In this document: positions 6,937-12,853 of the stretch, one piece after another
Layout: every line of letters begins with the position of its first letter
How positions within the stretch are numbered: position 1 is the first letter of the stretch
From: an uncultured Oscillospiraceae bacterium
GTDB lineage: Bacteria; Bacillota; Clostridia; Oscillospirales; Oscillospiraceae
Reading direction: 5' to 3'
Assembly: GCA_944385195.1 (NCBI GenBank)
Contig: CALWWH010000012.1
Location: 1-17,040, forward strand
Length of the DNA stretch: 17,040 nt
Made by a program: the position numbers and the translations under genes
Notes under the pieces: generated by a model
What the model saw: only the letters and a program-made list of their open reading frames with translations
Told to the model about the DNA's origin: nothing
The model's database searches: none

Positions 6937-6969
6937 AAAAAACGTACGTTGTCCTCAAACAACGTGCGT
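6937..6969 (-). terminator. Intrinsic terminator at the end of the ylxM-to-rluE-like operon
   Basis: On the minus strand ACGCACGTTGT (6969-6959) and ACAACGTACGT (6952-6942) pair over 11 positions with one mismatch around a six-base loop, followed by a run of six T (6942-6937). The first arm lies in the last codons of the pseudouridine synthase gene and its TGA (6957-6955) is in the loop, so termination occurs right at the gene end. Confidence 0.8.
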
Positions 6970-7560
6970 CCGGCCCCACAGGGCCGCGATCTCCGCCTCC
7001 TCCAGGGGCCGCCACGCGCCGCAGGGCAGGTCTCCCAGGCGCAGCGGGCCCAGGCAAACCCGCCGCAGGCGGATGACGCTGCATCCCACGGCGCGGAGCA
7101 TGCGCCGTACTTGATGGGTGCGGCCCTCGGTGAGGGTCAGGGTCCCGGCGACCACGGGGATGTCGCGATTTTTCAGCAGTTTTTCGCAGTAGCGGGGTGG
7201 GATCTGGTCCGCGATCTGGTAGAGGGTGCTTCGGCCGGTGACGGCAGCCTTGGCCGGCAGGGTCGGCCTCGGGTCCGGGGGCAGCAGCAGGCCCCGCTCC
7301 AGGCGCTCCAGCGCGGACTCGGACAGGTCGTTGGTGGCCCAGAAGGCATAGCTTTTCTCCACGTGGTGCTCCGGGCGCGTCAAGTGCGCCGTCAGCTTCC
7401 CGTCGTCGGTCAGCAGCAGCAAGCCTTCCGTGTCCCGGTCCAGCCGGCCCACGGGGTGCAGGTGCCGCAGCTGGGGCGGCAGCAGATCCAGGACGGTAGG
7501 GTGGCGGGCGTCCTGGCGGGCCGTAACCACGTCCAAGGGCTTGTGCAGCAGGATGGTCAT
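6955..7560 (-). CDS. RsuA/RluE-family rRNA pseudouridine synthase lacking the S4 domain
   Basis: A 201-residue enzyme expected to isomerise a specific uridine in rRNA to pseudouridine. The catalytic motif GRLDRDTEGLLLLT (38-51, catalytic Asp41) and the second motif LTEGRTHQVRRM (about 142-155) are intact. It starts directly with MTILLHKPLDVV, so the ~60-residue N-terminal S4 RNA-binding domain of RsuA and RluB is absent, as in Escherichia coli RluE. The ATG overlaps the coaX stop in an ATGA arrangement, and the only AGGAG abuts the start, so translation probably depends on coupling to coaX. It is the last gene before the operon terminator. Family call is firm; target (16S or 23S position) is not determinable here. 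Confidence 0.88.
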   Translation of the reverse strand: MTILLHKPLDVVTARQDARHPTVLDLLPPQLRHLHPVGRLDRDTEGLLLLTDDGKLTAHLTRPEHHVEKSYAFWATNDLSESALERLERGLLLPPDPRPTLPAKAAVTGRSTLYQIADQIPPRYCEKLLKNRDIPVVAGTLTLTEGRTHQVRRMLRAVGCSVIRLRRVCLGPLRLGDLPCGAWRPLEEAEIAALWGRTHVV

Positions 7561-8321
7561 CTCCTGACGTTTTTCTCGTACAGATACACCAGACCCTTTA
7601 GGGTCAGGTGCTCGTCGACGGTGATCTTCCGGCGGCAGTAGGGGGTGATGAGCTTGGCCAGGCCGCCGGTGGCGATGACGCCCACCGTGGTTCCGATTTC
7701 CCGCTCGATCTGGTCCAGCAGGCCGGCGATCATGGCGGCTGAGCCCAGGACGCAGCCGCTGCGCAGGCAGTCGGCGGTGTTGGAGCCGATGACGCTCTTC
7801 GGCGCGGAGAGCACCGTGGGGGTGAGCATGCTGGCGCTCTGGATGAGGGCGTCGTAGCTGATCTGGACGCCCGGGGCGATGATGCCGCCGCGGAAGCTGC
7901 CCTTACCGTCGACCACAGAGAAGCTGGTGGCGGTGCCCATGGAGACCACCACCAGGGGCAGCGGGTAGCGCGCCGCGGCGGCCACGGCGGTGACCACCAG
8001 GTCGCTGCCCACCTGGTTGGGGTTCTCCACGGCCAGATTGAGGCCCGTCTTAACGCCGGGCCCCACCAGCAGCGGCCTGCGGCCCACCAGCTGCGTCACG
8101 GCAGCCAGCAGCGGCTGGGTCAGCGGCGGGACGACGGAGGCGATGATGGCGCCGGTGGGGGTCTGATCGGCGCCGTGCAGATGCAGCAGGCCCCGCAGGG
8201 CGATGCCGTATTCATCCGCCGTGCGCTGATCCGCCGTCAGGGTGCCGATGAAGCGCTGGTCTTGGCCCTCAAAGCCGCCGACGGTGACGGCTGTGTTGCC
8301 GATATGGATCGCCAGAATCAT
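7557..8321 (-). CDS. coaX: Type III pantothenate kinase-like protein with altered signature residues
   Basis: A 254-residue protein of the CoaX family (usual length about 250-260), which phosphorylates pantothenate as the first step of CoA synthesis. The fold signatures are clear: MILAIHIGNTAVTVGGF at the start, ASVVPPLT at 61-68, VGPGVKTGLN at 86-94, VGSDLVV at 104-110, MGTATSFSVVDGKGSFRGG and IIAPG, and ATGGLAK near the end. Two normally invariant acids are changed: the first-motif Asp (DxGNT) is His6, and the Asp of DFGTAT is Ser127. The catalytic-base Asp of G-A/S-D (Asp107) is kept. The reading frame is undamaged, so the protein is likely made, but kinase activity is in doubt. ATG at 8321 has GGAG nine bases upstream. 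It follows the sirtuin by 42 bases and overlaps the pseudouridine synthase gene by four. Confidence 0.87.
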   Translation of the reverse strand: MILAIHIGNTAVTVGGFEGQDQRFIGTLTADQRTADEYGIALRGLLHLHGADQTPTGAIIASVVPPLTQPLLAAVTQLVGRRPLLVGPGVKTGLNLAVENPNQVGSDLVVTAVAAAARYPLPLVVVSMGTATSFSVVDGKGSFRGGIIAPGVQISYDALIQSASMLTPTVLSAPKSVIGSNTADCLRSGCVLGSAAMIAGLLDQIEREIGTTVGVIATGGLAKLITPYCRRKITVDEHLTLKGLVYLYEKNVRR

Positions 8322-8363
8322 GGATCTTGTCTCCTTCTCCTCTACACTTTCATACCCTTTGGC

Positions 8364-9077
8364 CTACAGCGCCCCGAGCACCTGTCCGATGGGCTGGCGC
8401 AGGACCAGATCCGCGCGCCGGTCAAAGGGCGTCTGGTCGCGGTTGATGAGCACCAACCTCTGCCCGTGGTAATAGCCCAGCAGACCCGCCGCCGGGTAGA
8501 CCGTCAGGGAGGTCCCGCCAACGATGAGCAGGTCGGCCTGCTTCAGCGCGCCCACGGCGCCGGCCAGGCACTGCTCGTCGAGGGCCTCCTCGTAGAGCAC
8601 CACGTCGGGCTTGACCGTCCCGCCGCACTGGCAGGTGGGGACGCCCTGACAGCGGCGGATGAACTCCGGCCCGTAGCTTTTGCCGCAGCGGGTGCAGTGG
8701 TTGCGCCAGATGCTGCCGTGGAGCTCGAAGACCCTCTTGCTGCCGGCCTTTTGGTGCAGGCCGTCGATGTTCTGGGTGATGACGGCCAGGAGCCTGCCCT
8801 CCTGCTCCCAGCGGGCCAGGGTCCTGTGGGCAGCGTTGGGCTCGGCCTCCAGGGGGAGCATCTTGTCGCGGTAAAAGCGGAAAAATTCCTCCGGATTGCG
8901 CTGGAAAAAGCTGGCCGACAGGATCTGCTCCGGGGGAAAGGCGTAGCTTTGCCGGTACAGGCCGTCCTGGGAGCGGAAATCCGGGATGCCGGACTCGGTG
9001 CTCACGCCCGCGCCGCCGAAAAAGACGATCTTCCGGGCCTGCCGGACCCAGGTTCGCAGGATTTCAATCTTCTCCAC
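8364..9077 (-). CDS. NAD-dependent protein deacylase, Sir2/CobB family
   Basis: A 237-residue sirtuin that removes acetyl or other acyl groups from lysines while consuming NAD+. The NAD-binding GAGVSTESGIPDFRS lies at 22-36, TQNIDGLHQKAGS at 101-113, the catalytic His is His120 in ELHGS, and a zinc site is formed by Cys128 and Cys131 (CTRC) with CQC at 149-151. VVLYEE and GTSLTVYPAAG follow as in bacterial class U/III-like enzymes. I start it at GTG 9077 (VEKIEILR), which has GGAGG nine bases upstream inside trmD; the long frame further upstream is only the trmD shadow. It therefore overlaps the trmD end by 14 bases, pointing to translational coupling. In many Firmicutes rplS follows trmD; here the sirtuin occupies that place. 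Confidence 0.92.
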   Translation of the reverse strand: MEKIEILRTWVRQARKIVFFGGAGVSTESGIPDFRSQDGLYRQSYAFPPEQILSASFFQRNPEEFFRFYRDKMLPLEAEPNAAHRTLARWEQEGRLLAVITQNIDGLHQKAGSKRVFELHGSIWRNHCTRCGKSYGPEFIRRCQGVPTCQCGGTVKPDVVLYEEALDEQCLAGAVGALKQADLLIVGGTSLTVYPAAGLLGYYHGQRLVLINRDQTPFDRRADLVLRQPIGQVLGAL

Positions 9078-9813
9078 GGGCCTCGTCCTCCAATTCCTGC
9101 AGGAGCTTGCGGTCCTGCTTTGAGTCCAAGTGCAGCTTGGCGTACATATCCGGGCGGCGGGTGCGGGTGCGCAGAATGGACTGCGTGCGCCGCCACTTGG
9201 CGATGTTGGCGTGGTGGCCGGAGAGCAGCACCGGGGGGACTGAGAGCCCGTGCCAGGTCTCCGGGCGGGAGTACTGGGGGTACTCCAGCAGGCCGCTATA
9301 GTGGCTCTCGTCCTCGAAGCACTCCGGGTCTGGCAGCACACCGGGGACCATGCGGGCCACGGCGTCGGCGATGACCATGGCCGGCAGCTCGCCGCCGGTG
9401 AGGACAAAGTCGCCGATGGACAGCTCCTCGTCGACGCACTCCTCGATGAAGCGCTCGTCGACACCCTCATAGTGACCGCACACGAGGATCAGGTTCTCGT
9501 AGCCCAGCAGGCGCTTTGCCTCGCTCTGGTTGAAGGTTCTGCCCGCCGGGGACATGAAGATGGTGTGTACCGGCCCCATGGCCTCGTCGCACAGGTGCGT
9601 CCAGAGGTTATAGAGGGGGTCGGCCTGCAAAATCGCGCCCCGCCCGCCGCCATAGGGGTAGTCGTCCACCTGCATCTGCTTGTTGGTGGTCCAGTCGCGG
9701 ATCTGGTGAGCCTCGATGCGGATATAGCCCCGCTCCTGGGCGCGGCCCAGGATGGACTCGTTCATCATGTCGCCCACCGAGTCCGGGAAAAGGGTCATGA
9801 TGTCAATTCGCAT
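9064..9813 (-). CDS. trmD: tRNA (guanine-37-N1)-methyltransferase TrmD
   Basis: A 249-residue SPOUT-class enzyme that methylates G37 next to the anticodon using S-adenosylmethionine, preventing frameshifts. It starts MRIDIMTLFPDSV, has VDDYPYGGGRGAILQADP at about 49-66, and the knotted SAM site LVCGHYEGVDERFIEE and SIGDFVLTGGELPAMV. The C-terminal helical domain (WRRTQSILRTRTRRPD) is complete. The start overlaps rimM by 11 bases, and a GGAGGGA site lies inside rimM ten bases before the ATG. Length and motifs are normal. Confidence 0.97.
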   Translation of the reverse strand: MRIDIMTLFPDSVGDMMNESILGRAQERGYIRIEAHQIRDWTTNKQMQVDDYPYGGGRGAILQADPLYNLWTHLCDEAMGPVHTIFMSPAGRTFNQSEAKRLLGYENLILVCGHYEGVDERFIEECVDEELSIGDFVLTGGELPAMVIADAVARMVPGVLPDPECFEDESHYSGLLEYPQYSRPETWHGLSVPPVLLSGHHANIAKWRRTQSILRTRTRRPDMYAKLHLDSKQDRKLLQELEDEARGED

Positions 9814-10300
9814 CGGTCTGCATTCCCTCCACCAGCTTCACGCGCACGCCCGTTTCGGTGTCGATGTCCAGGACGAACTCCCGAACCACGGGGATCAGAT
9901 ACTCGTGCTCCCCCCGGACCACGTAGACGTCGTTGGCCGGCAGGGTCAGCACCTCGGTGATCTGGCCCAGCTGCGCGCCGGACTGGTCGAAGACCGGCAG
10001 GCCGATCAGGTCGGCGATGAACACAGCTCCCTCCTCCAGCTGAGCGCCGGCGCGGTTGATGGACACGATCTGTCCCCGCAGGGCGGCGGCGGCCTCGACA
10101 GAGTCGATGCCGGCCAGCTTGAGCAGCACCTGGGACTTGTGCACCCGGGCCTGCTCCACGGCCACAGGCCTGCCCTGGAGCAGCACCTGGTCAAAGGCCA
10201 GCAAAAAGGCGGGCTCGTCCGCCCAGGGCTCGACCTTGACCTCCCCGCGGACGCCGTGGGTGCCGACGATGCGGCCCGCTTCCAGCCATTGTTTCTGCAT
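9803..10300 (-). CDS. rimM: 16S rRNA processing / 30S maturation factor RimM
   Basis: A 165-residue two-domain protein: an N-terminal barrel with GRIVGTHGVRGEVKV at 9-23 and a C-terminal PRC-barrel with NDVYVVRGEHEYLIPVV. RimM binds S19 and the 16S head during small-subunit assembly. Length is typical (about 165-175). The ribosome site AAAGGAGGT lies six bases before the ATG. A strong hairpin separates it from khpA, and it overlaps trmD by 11 bases. Confidence 0.95.
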   Translation of the reverse strand: MQKQWLEAGRIVGTHGVRGEVKVEPWADEPAFLLAFDQVLLQGRPVAVEQARVHKSQVLLKLAGIDSVEAAAALRGQIVSINRAGAQLEEGAVFIADLIGLPVFDQSGAQLGQITEVLTLPANDVYVVRGEHEYLIPVVREFVLDIDTETGVRVKLVEGMQTDAN

Positions 10301-10324
10301 GGGGCAACCTCCTTTAAAGACACA

Positions 10325-10349
10325 AAATGCGCGGCAGTGCCGCGCATTT
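10325..10349 (-). promoter_or_regulatory. Strong intercistronic hairpin between khpA and rimM
   Basis: AAATGCGCGGC and GCCGCGCATTT form a perfect 11-bp stem with a three-base loop, starting five bases after the khpA stop codon. On the minus strand the stem runs into TTTTGTGTCTTT and then the rimM ribosome site. The U-tract is interrupted, so it may act as a partial terminator, an mRNA stabiliser or a processing site that sets lower expression of rimM-trmD and the genes after them than of rpsP (inference). Confidence 0.55.
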
Positions 10350-10353
10350 GCAT

Positions 10354-10590
10354 TTAGTCCACGATCTCCATCGTGACCTTCTCGCCGCGGCGCTGGGCAG
10401 CGGCCTTGAGAACCGTCCGCATGTCGCGGGCGATGCGGCCCTGACGGCCGATGACCTTGCCCATATCCTCCTGGGCCACGCGCAGCTCCAGCAGGGTCTC
10501 CTCGCCAGGGATCTGCGTGACGCAGACAGCCTCGGGATGCTCCACCAGATTCTGCGCCATGTAGGTCAGCAGCTCTTTCATCTCAGCCAT
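10354..10590 (-). CDS. khpA: KH-domain RNA-binding protein KhpA
   Basis: A 78-residue single type-II KH domain protein with the RNA-binding GxxG loop in MGKVIGRQGRIARDMR (43-58). KhpA, usually with KhpB/Jag, binds small and messenger RNAs and affects cell division and envelope synthesis in Firmicutes. It sits between rpsP and rimM as is usual. The start ATG at 10590 is six bases after the rpsP stop and has no visible Shine-Dalgarno sequence; ATG at codon 4 has none either. Translation is probably by re-initiation after rpsP. Confidence 0.93.
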   Translation of the reverse strand: MAEMKELLTYMAQNLVEHPEAVCVTQIPGEETLLELRVAQEDMGKVIGRQGRIARDMRTVLKAAAQRRGEKVTMEIVD

Positions 10591-10596
10591 ATCGGA

Positions 10597-10836
10597 TTAC
10601 AGCGCGCCGGCCTTCTTGAGCAGGGCACGGACGGTGTCGGTGGGCTGGGCACCGTTTTTGATCCAGGTCTGGGCCTTCTCAGCGTCGACAACGACGGTGG
10701 CCGGGTCGGTCAGGGGGTTGTAGGTGCCGATCTCTTCGATGAAACGGCCATCGCGGGGGAAGCGGGAGTCAGCGACGACAATACGATAGAACGGAGCCTT
10801 CTTAGCACCCATTCTGCGCAGTCTGATCTTTACCAT
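10597..10836 (-). CDS. rpsP: 30S ribosomal protein S16
   Basis: A 79-residue protein of normal S16 length, starting MVKIRLRRMGAKKAPFYRIV and containing FIEEIGTYNPL, the standard S16 signatures. The ATG at 10836 is chosen because AGAGGTG lies six bases upstream; the in-frame GTG at 10845 lies within that ribosome site. It follows ffh after 65 bases that contain a hairpin, and precedes khpA by six bases. Confidence 0.97.
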   Translation of the reverse strand: MVKIRLRRMGAKKAPFYRIVVADSRFPRDGRFIEEIGTYNPLTDPATVVVDAEKAQTWIKNGAQPTDTVRALLKKAGAL

Positions 10837-10872
10837 GGGTATCACCTCTTGTTAAAATAATTCAATCTATCT

Positions 10873-10894
10873 CGAACAGCGCAGGGCTGTTTCG
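10873..10894 (-). promoter_or_regulatory. Hairpin between ffh and rpsP
   Basis: On the minus strand CGAAACAGC (10894-10886) pairs with GCTGTTCG (10880-10873) with one bulged A and a five-base loop. No T-run follows directly (AGATAGATTGAATTATTTT), so it is not a clear terminator. It may be an attenuator or processing stem adjusting rpsP relative to ffh. Confidence 0.35.
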
Positions 10895-10901
10895 AACGAT
10901 C

Positions 10902-12266
10902 TTACATGCCGGGCAAACCGCCCATGCCGCCAGGCAGGCCACCCATGCCGCGCATCATACGCTTGCGTTTCTTGCCGGCGCCCGTCATCTGCTTCATCAT
11001 GGAGTTCATGAGCTCAAACTGCTTGAGCAGTTTATTGAGGTCTTCCACCTTGACACCGGAGCCGGCGGCGATGCGCCTTTTGCGGGAGTGGTTGAGGCAG
11101 GAAGGGTTCTCGCGCTCGTAGGGGGTCATAGAGAGGATCATGGCCTCGGTGCGGCTGAGGATCTTCTCATCCACGGTGACATTTTTAAGGGCGCCGGAGT
11201 TCATGCCGGGCATCATCGCCAGGACGTCCTGGAGGTCGCCCATGCCGCGGATCTGCACCAGCTGGTCGTAGTAATCCTGCAAGGTGAACTTGTTGCTGCG
11301 CAGCTTCTGCTCCAGCTCCTGGGCCTTTTTCTCGTCGAAGGCGGCCTCTGCCTTTTCGATGAGGGTGAGCACATCGCCCATGCCGAGGATGCGGCTGGCC
11401 ATGCGCTCGGGGTGAAAGGCTTCGATCTGGTCGAGCTTCTCCCCGGAGCCTGCGAACTTGATGGGCTTGCCCGTAATGGCCTTGACGCTCAGGGCGGCGC
11501 CGCCGCGGGCGTCGCCGTCGAGCTTGGTGAGCATGACCGAGTCGATGTCGAGCCACTCGTTGAAGCTCTGGGCGGCGTTGACGGCGTCCTGGCCGGTCAT
11601 GGCGTCGACGACGAGCATGATCTCGTCGGGCTCGACGGCGGCTTTGATGTTTTTGAGCTCCTCCATGAGCGCCTCGTCCACGTGGAGCCGGCCGGCGGTG
11701 TCGAGGAATACCATGTCGTTGCCGTGGCTCTTGGCGTGCTCGACGGCGTGCCGGGCAATCTCGACGGGGTTGCCCTGGCCCTCTTCAAAGACAGGGATAT
11801 CCAGCTGGGCGCCGACGATTTGCAGCTGCCGGATGGCGGCGGGGCGGTAGACGTCGCAGGCCGCCAGGAGCGGGCGCTTGCCCTGTTTTTTCATCAGGCC
11901 CGCCAGCTTGCCGCCGTTGGTGGTCTTGCCCGCGCCCTGCAGGCCCACCAGCATCACCACGGTGGGGGGCTTGGAGGCGATGGTCAGCTTGGTGTCGCTG
12001 CCCCCCATGAGGGCGGTGAGCTCCTCGTTGACGATCTTGACGATCATCTGGGCGGGGGAGAGGGACTCCAGCACATCGGCGCCCACGGCGCGCTGGGTGA
12101 CGGAGGCGACGAACTCCTTGACCACCTTGTAGCTCACGTCGGCCTCCAGAAGGGCCAGGCGGATCTCCCGCATGGCCTCCTTCACGTCGGCCTCGGACAG
12201 CCGGCCCTTGCCCCGCAGCTTTTTGAAAGCGGCGGAGAGCTTTTCAGTCAGTCCTTCAAATGCCAT
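10902..12266 (-). CDS. ffh: Signal recognition particle GTPase Ffh (SRP54)
   Basis: A 454-residue protein that binds SRP RNA and signal sequences and, with FtsY, delivers nascent membrane and secreted proteins to the translocon. The N domain spans about 1-90. The G domain has GLQGAGKTT (108-116), DVYRPAAIRQL, DTAGRLHVDE and TKLDGDARGGAALS. The methionine-rich M domain (from about 330) contains the SRP-RNA motif SRKRRIAAGSG and ends with a Gly/Met/Pro repeat tail (MRGMGGLPGGMGGLPGM). The start is three bases after the ylxM stop, with GGGAG upstream. Length and motifs are fully normal. Confidence 0.97.
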   Translation of the reverse strand: MAFEGLTEKLSAAFKKLRGKGRLSEADVKEAMREIRLALLEADVSYKVVKEFVASVTQRAVGADVLESLSPAQMIVKIVNEELTALMGGSDTKLTIASKPPTVVMLVGLQGAGKTTNGGKLAGLMKKQGKRPLLAACDVYRPAAIRQLQIVGAQLDIPVFEEGQGNPVEIARHAVEHAKSHGNDMVFLDTAGRLHVDEALMEELKNIKAAVEPDEIMLVVDAMTGQDAVNAAQSFNEWLDIDSVMLTKLDGDARGGAALSVKAITGKPIKFAGSGEKLDQIEAFHPERMASRILGMGDVLTLIEKAEAAFDEKKAQELEQKLRSNKFTLQDYYDQLVQIRGMGDLQDVLAMMPGMNSGALKNVTVDEKILSRTEAMILSMTPYERENPSCLNHSRKRRIAAGSGVKVEDLNKLLKQFELMNSMMKQMTGAGKKRKRMMRGMGGLPGGMGGLPGM

Positions 12267-12269
12267 GGC

Positions 12270-12635
12270 TCACTCCCTGCTCAGCGCGCCGGCGGTGTCC
12301 AGGATCTGCCGGGCCAGCCGCTCCAGCTCGCCGTCGTCATAGCGGGCGCTGCGCTCCAGAATGGCTTGGGCGTCCGCGCGGATCTGCTCCAGCTCCCCGC
12401 GCATGGCCAGGAAGCGGCGGATCAGGCCGGTCTTGTCCTCCAGCTCAGTGAGGGCGGCCTCGGCCCGGACGATCACGTCCCGCACACCCTGGCGGGTGAT
12501 GCCGTAATTCTCCGCGATCTCCCCCAGAGACAGGTCCTCGTTGTAGTACAGGTCATAGAACTCCTTCTGCCGGTCCGTGAGCACGTCGCCGTAGAAGTCA
12601 TACAGCAGGGCCATGCGGTAGGCCTGGTTCTTCAA
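12270..12635 (-). CDS. ylxM: YlxM-family helix-turn-helix protein (SRP-associated, p13)
   Basis: A 121-residue protein with a sigma-70 region-4-like helix-turn-helix: LTDRQKEFYDLYYNEDLSLG then EIAENYGITRQGVRDVIVRA (about 19-58), followed by a helical, charged C-terminus. YlxM proteins are encoded before ffh in Firmicutes and, in Streptococcus, modulate SRP activity. I place the start at TTG 12635 (LKNQAYRMALLYDF), five bases after GGAGGTG; no ATG in this frame fits as well. It is the first gene of the long operon, about 45 bases after the expected transcription start. Confidence 0.9.
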   Translation of the reverse strand: MKNQAYRMALLYDFYGDVLTDRQKEFYDLYYNEDLSLGEIAENYGITRQGVRDVIVRAEAALTELEDKTGLIRRFLAMRGELEQIRADAQAILERSARYDDGELERLARQILDTAGALSRE

Positions 12636-12685
12636 GGGATCACCTCCGGAGAAAACTGTAAAGCTGTTGTCCTTTACGAAAAGGT

Positions 12686-12714
12686 ACTATACTATACGCC
12701 GCCGCGTTTGTCAA
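12686..12714 (-). promoter_or_regulatory. SigA-type promoter of the ylxM-ffh operon
   Basis: On the minus strand TTGACA (12714-12709), exactly 17 bases, then TATAGT (12691-12686): a consensus -35 and a 5-of-6 -10. The expected leader contains a small stem (GTAAAG pairing with CTTTAC, 12658-12677) before the ylxM ribosome site. Confidence 0.82.
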
Positions 12715-12725
12715 GGGGTTTGGGC

Positions 12726-12752
12726 AAAAAAATCCCCGCCGGCGGCGGATTT
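12726..12752 (-). terminator. Minus-strand intrinsic terminator just upstream of the ylxM promoter
   Basis: On the minus strand AAATCC-G-CCGCCGGCGG-GGATTT folds into a GC-rich stem (self-complementary core with flanking ATCC/GGAT pairs and one unpaired G), and the last arm runs into seven T (12732-12726). It points leftward and ends 12 bases before the ylxM -35, yet no minus-strand gene lies upstream in the window. It would insulate the ylxM promoter from transcription antisense to the glucan synthase gene (inference). Confidence 0.6.
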
Positions 12753-12853
12753 CCCGCCCCGTCCGCGCCGGGCGGTATACTTCTTCCCGCGCCGGGGAAA
12801 CTTGGTAGAAAACGGCGCCCTGCCATTGGCAGGGGCGGGAGGGAGAAACGCGC

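Noticed and set aside
9078..9470. Longer N-terminal extension of the sirtuin
   Set aside because: The extension is Ser/Arg/Thr-rich out-of-frame translation of trmD; the GTG at 9077 with GGAGG upstream starts right at the sirtuin domain.
12776..12781. TATACT as a -10 box for the glucan synthase gene
   Set aside because: No acceptable -35 at 16-18 bases upstream (the region is CCCGCC-like), so I do not call a promoter.
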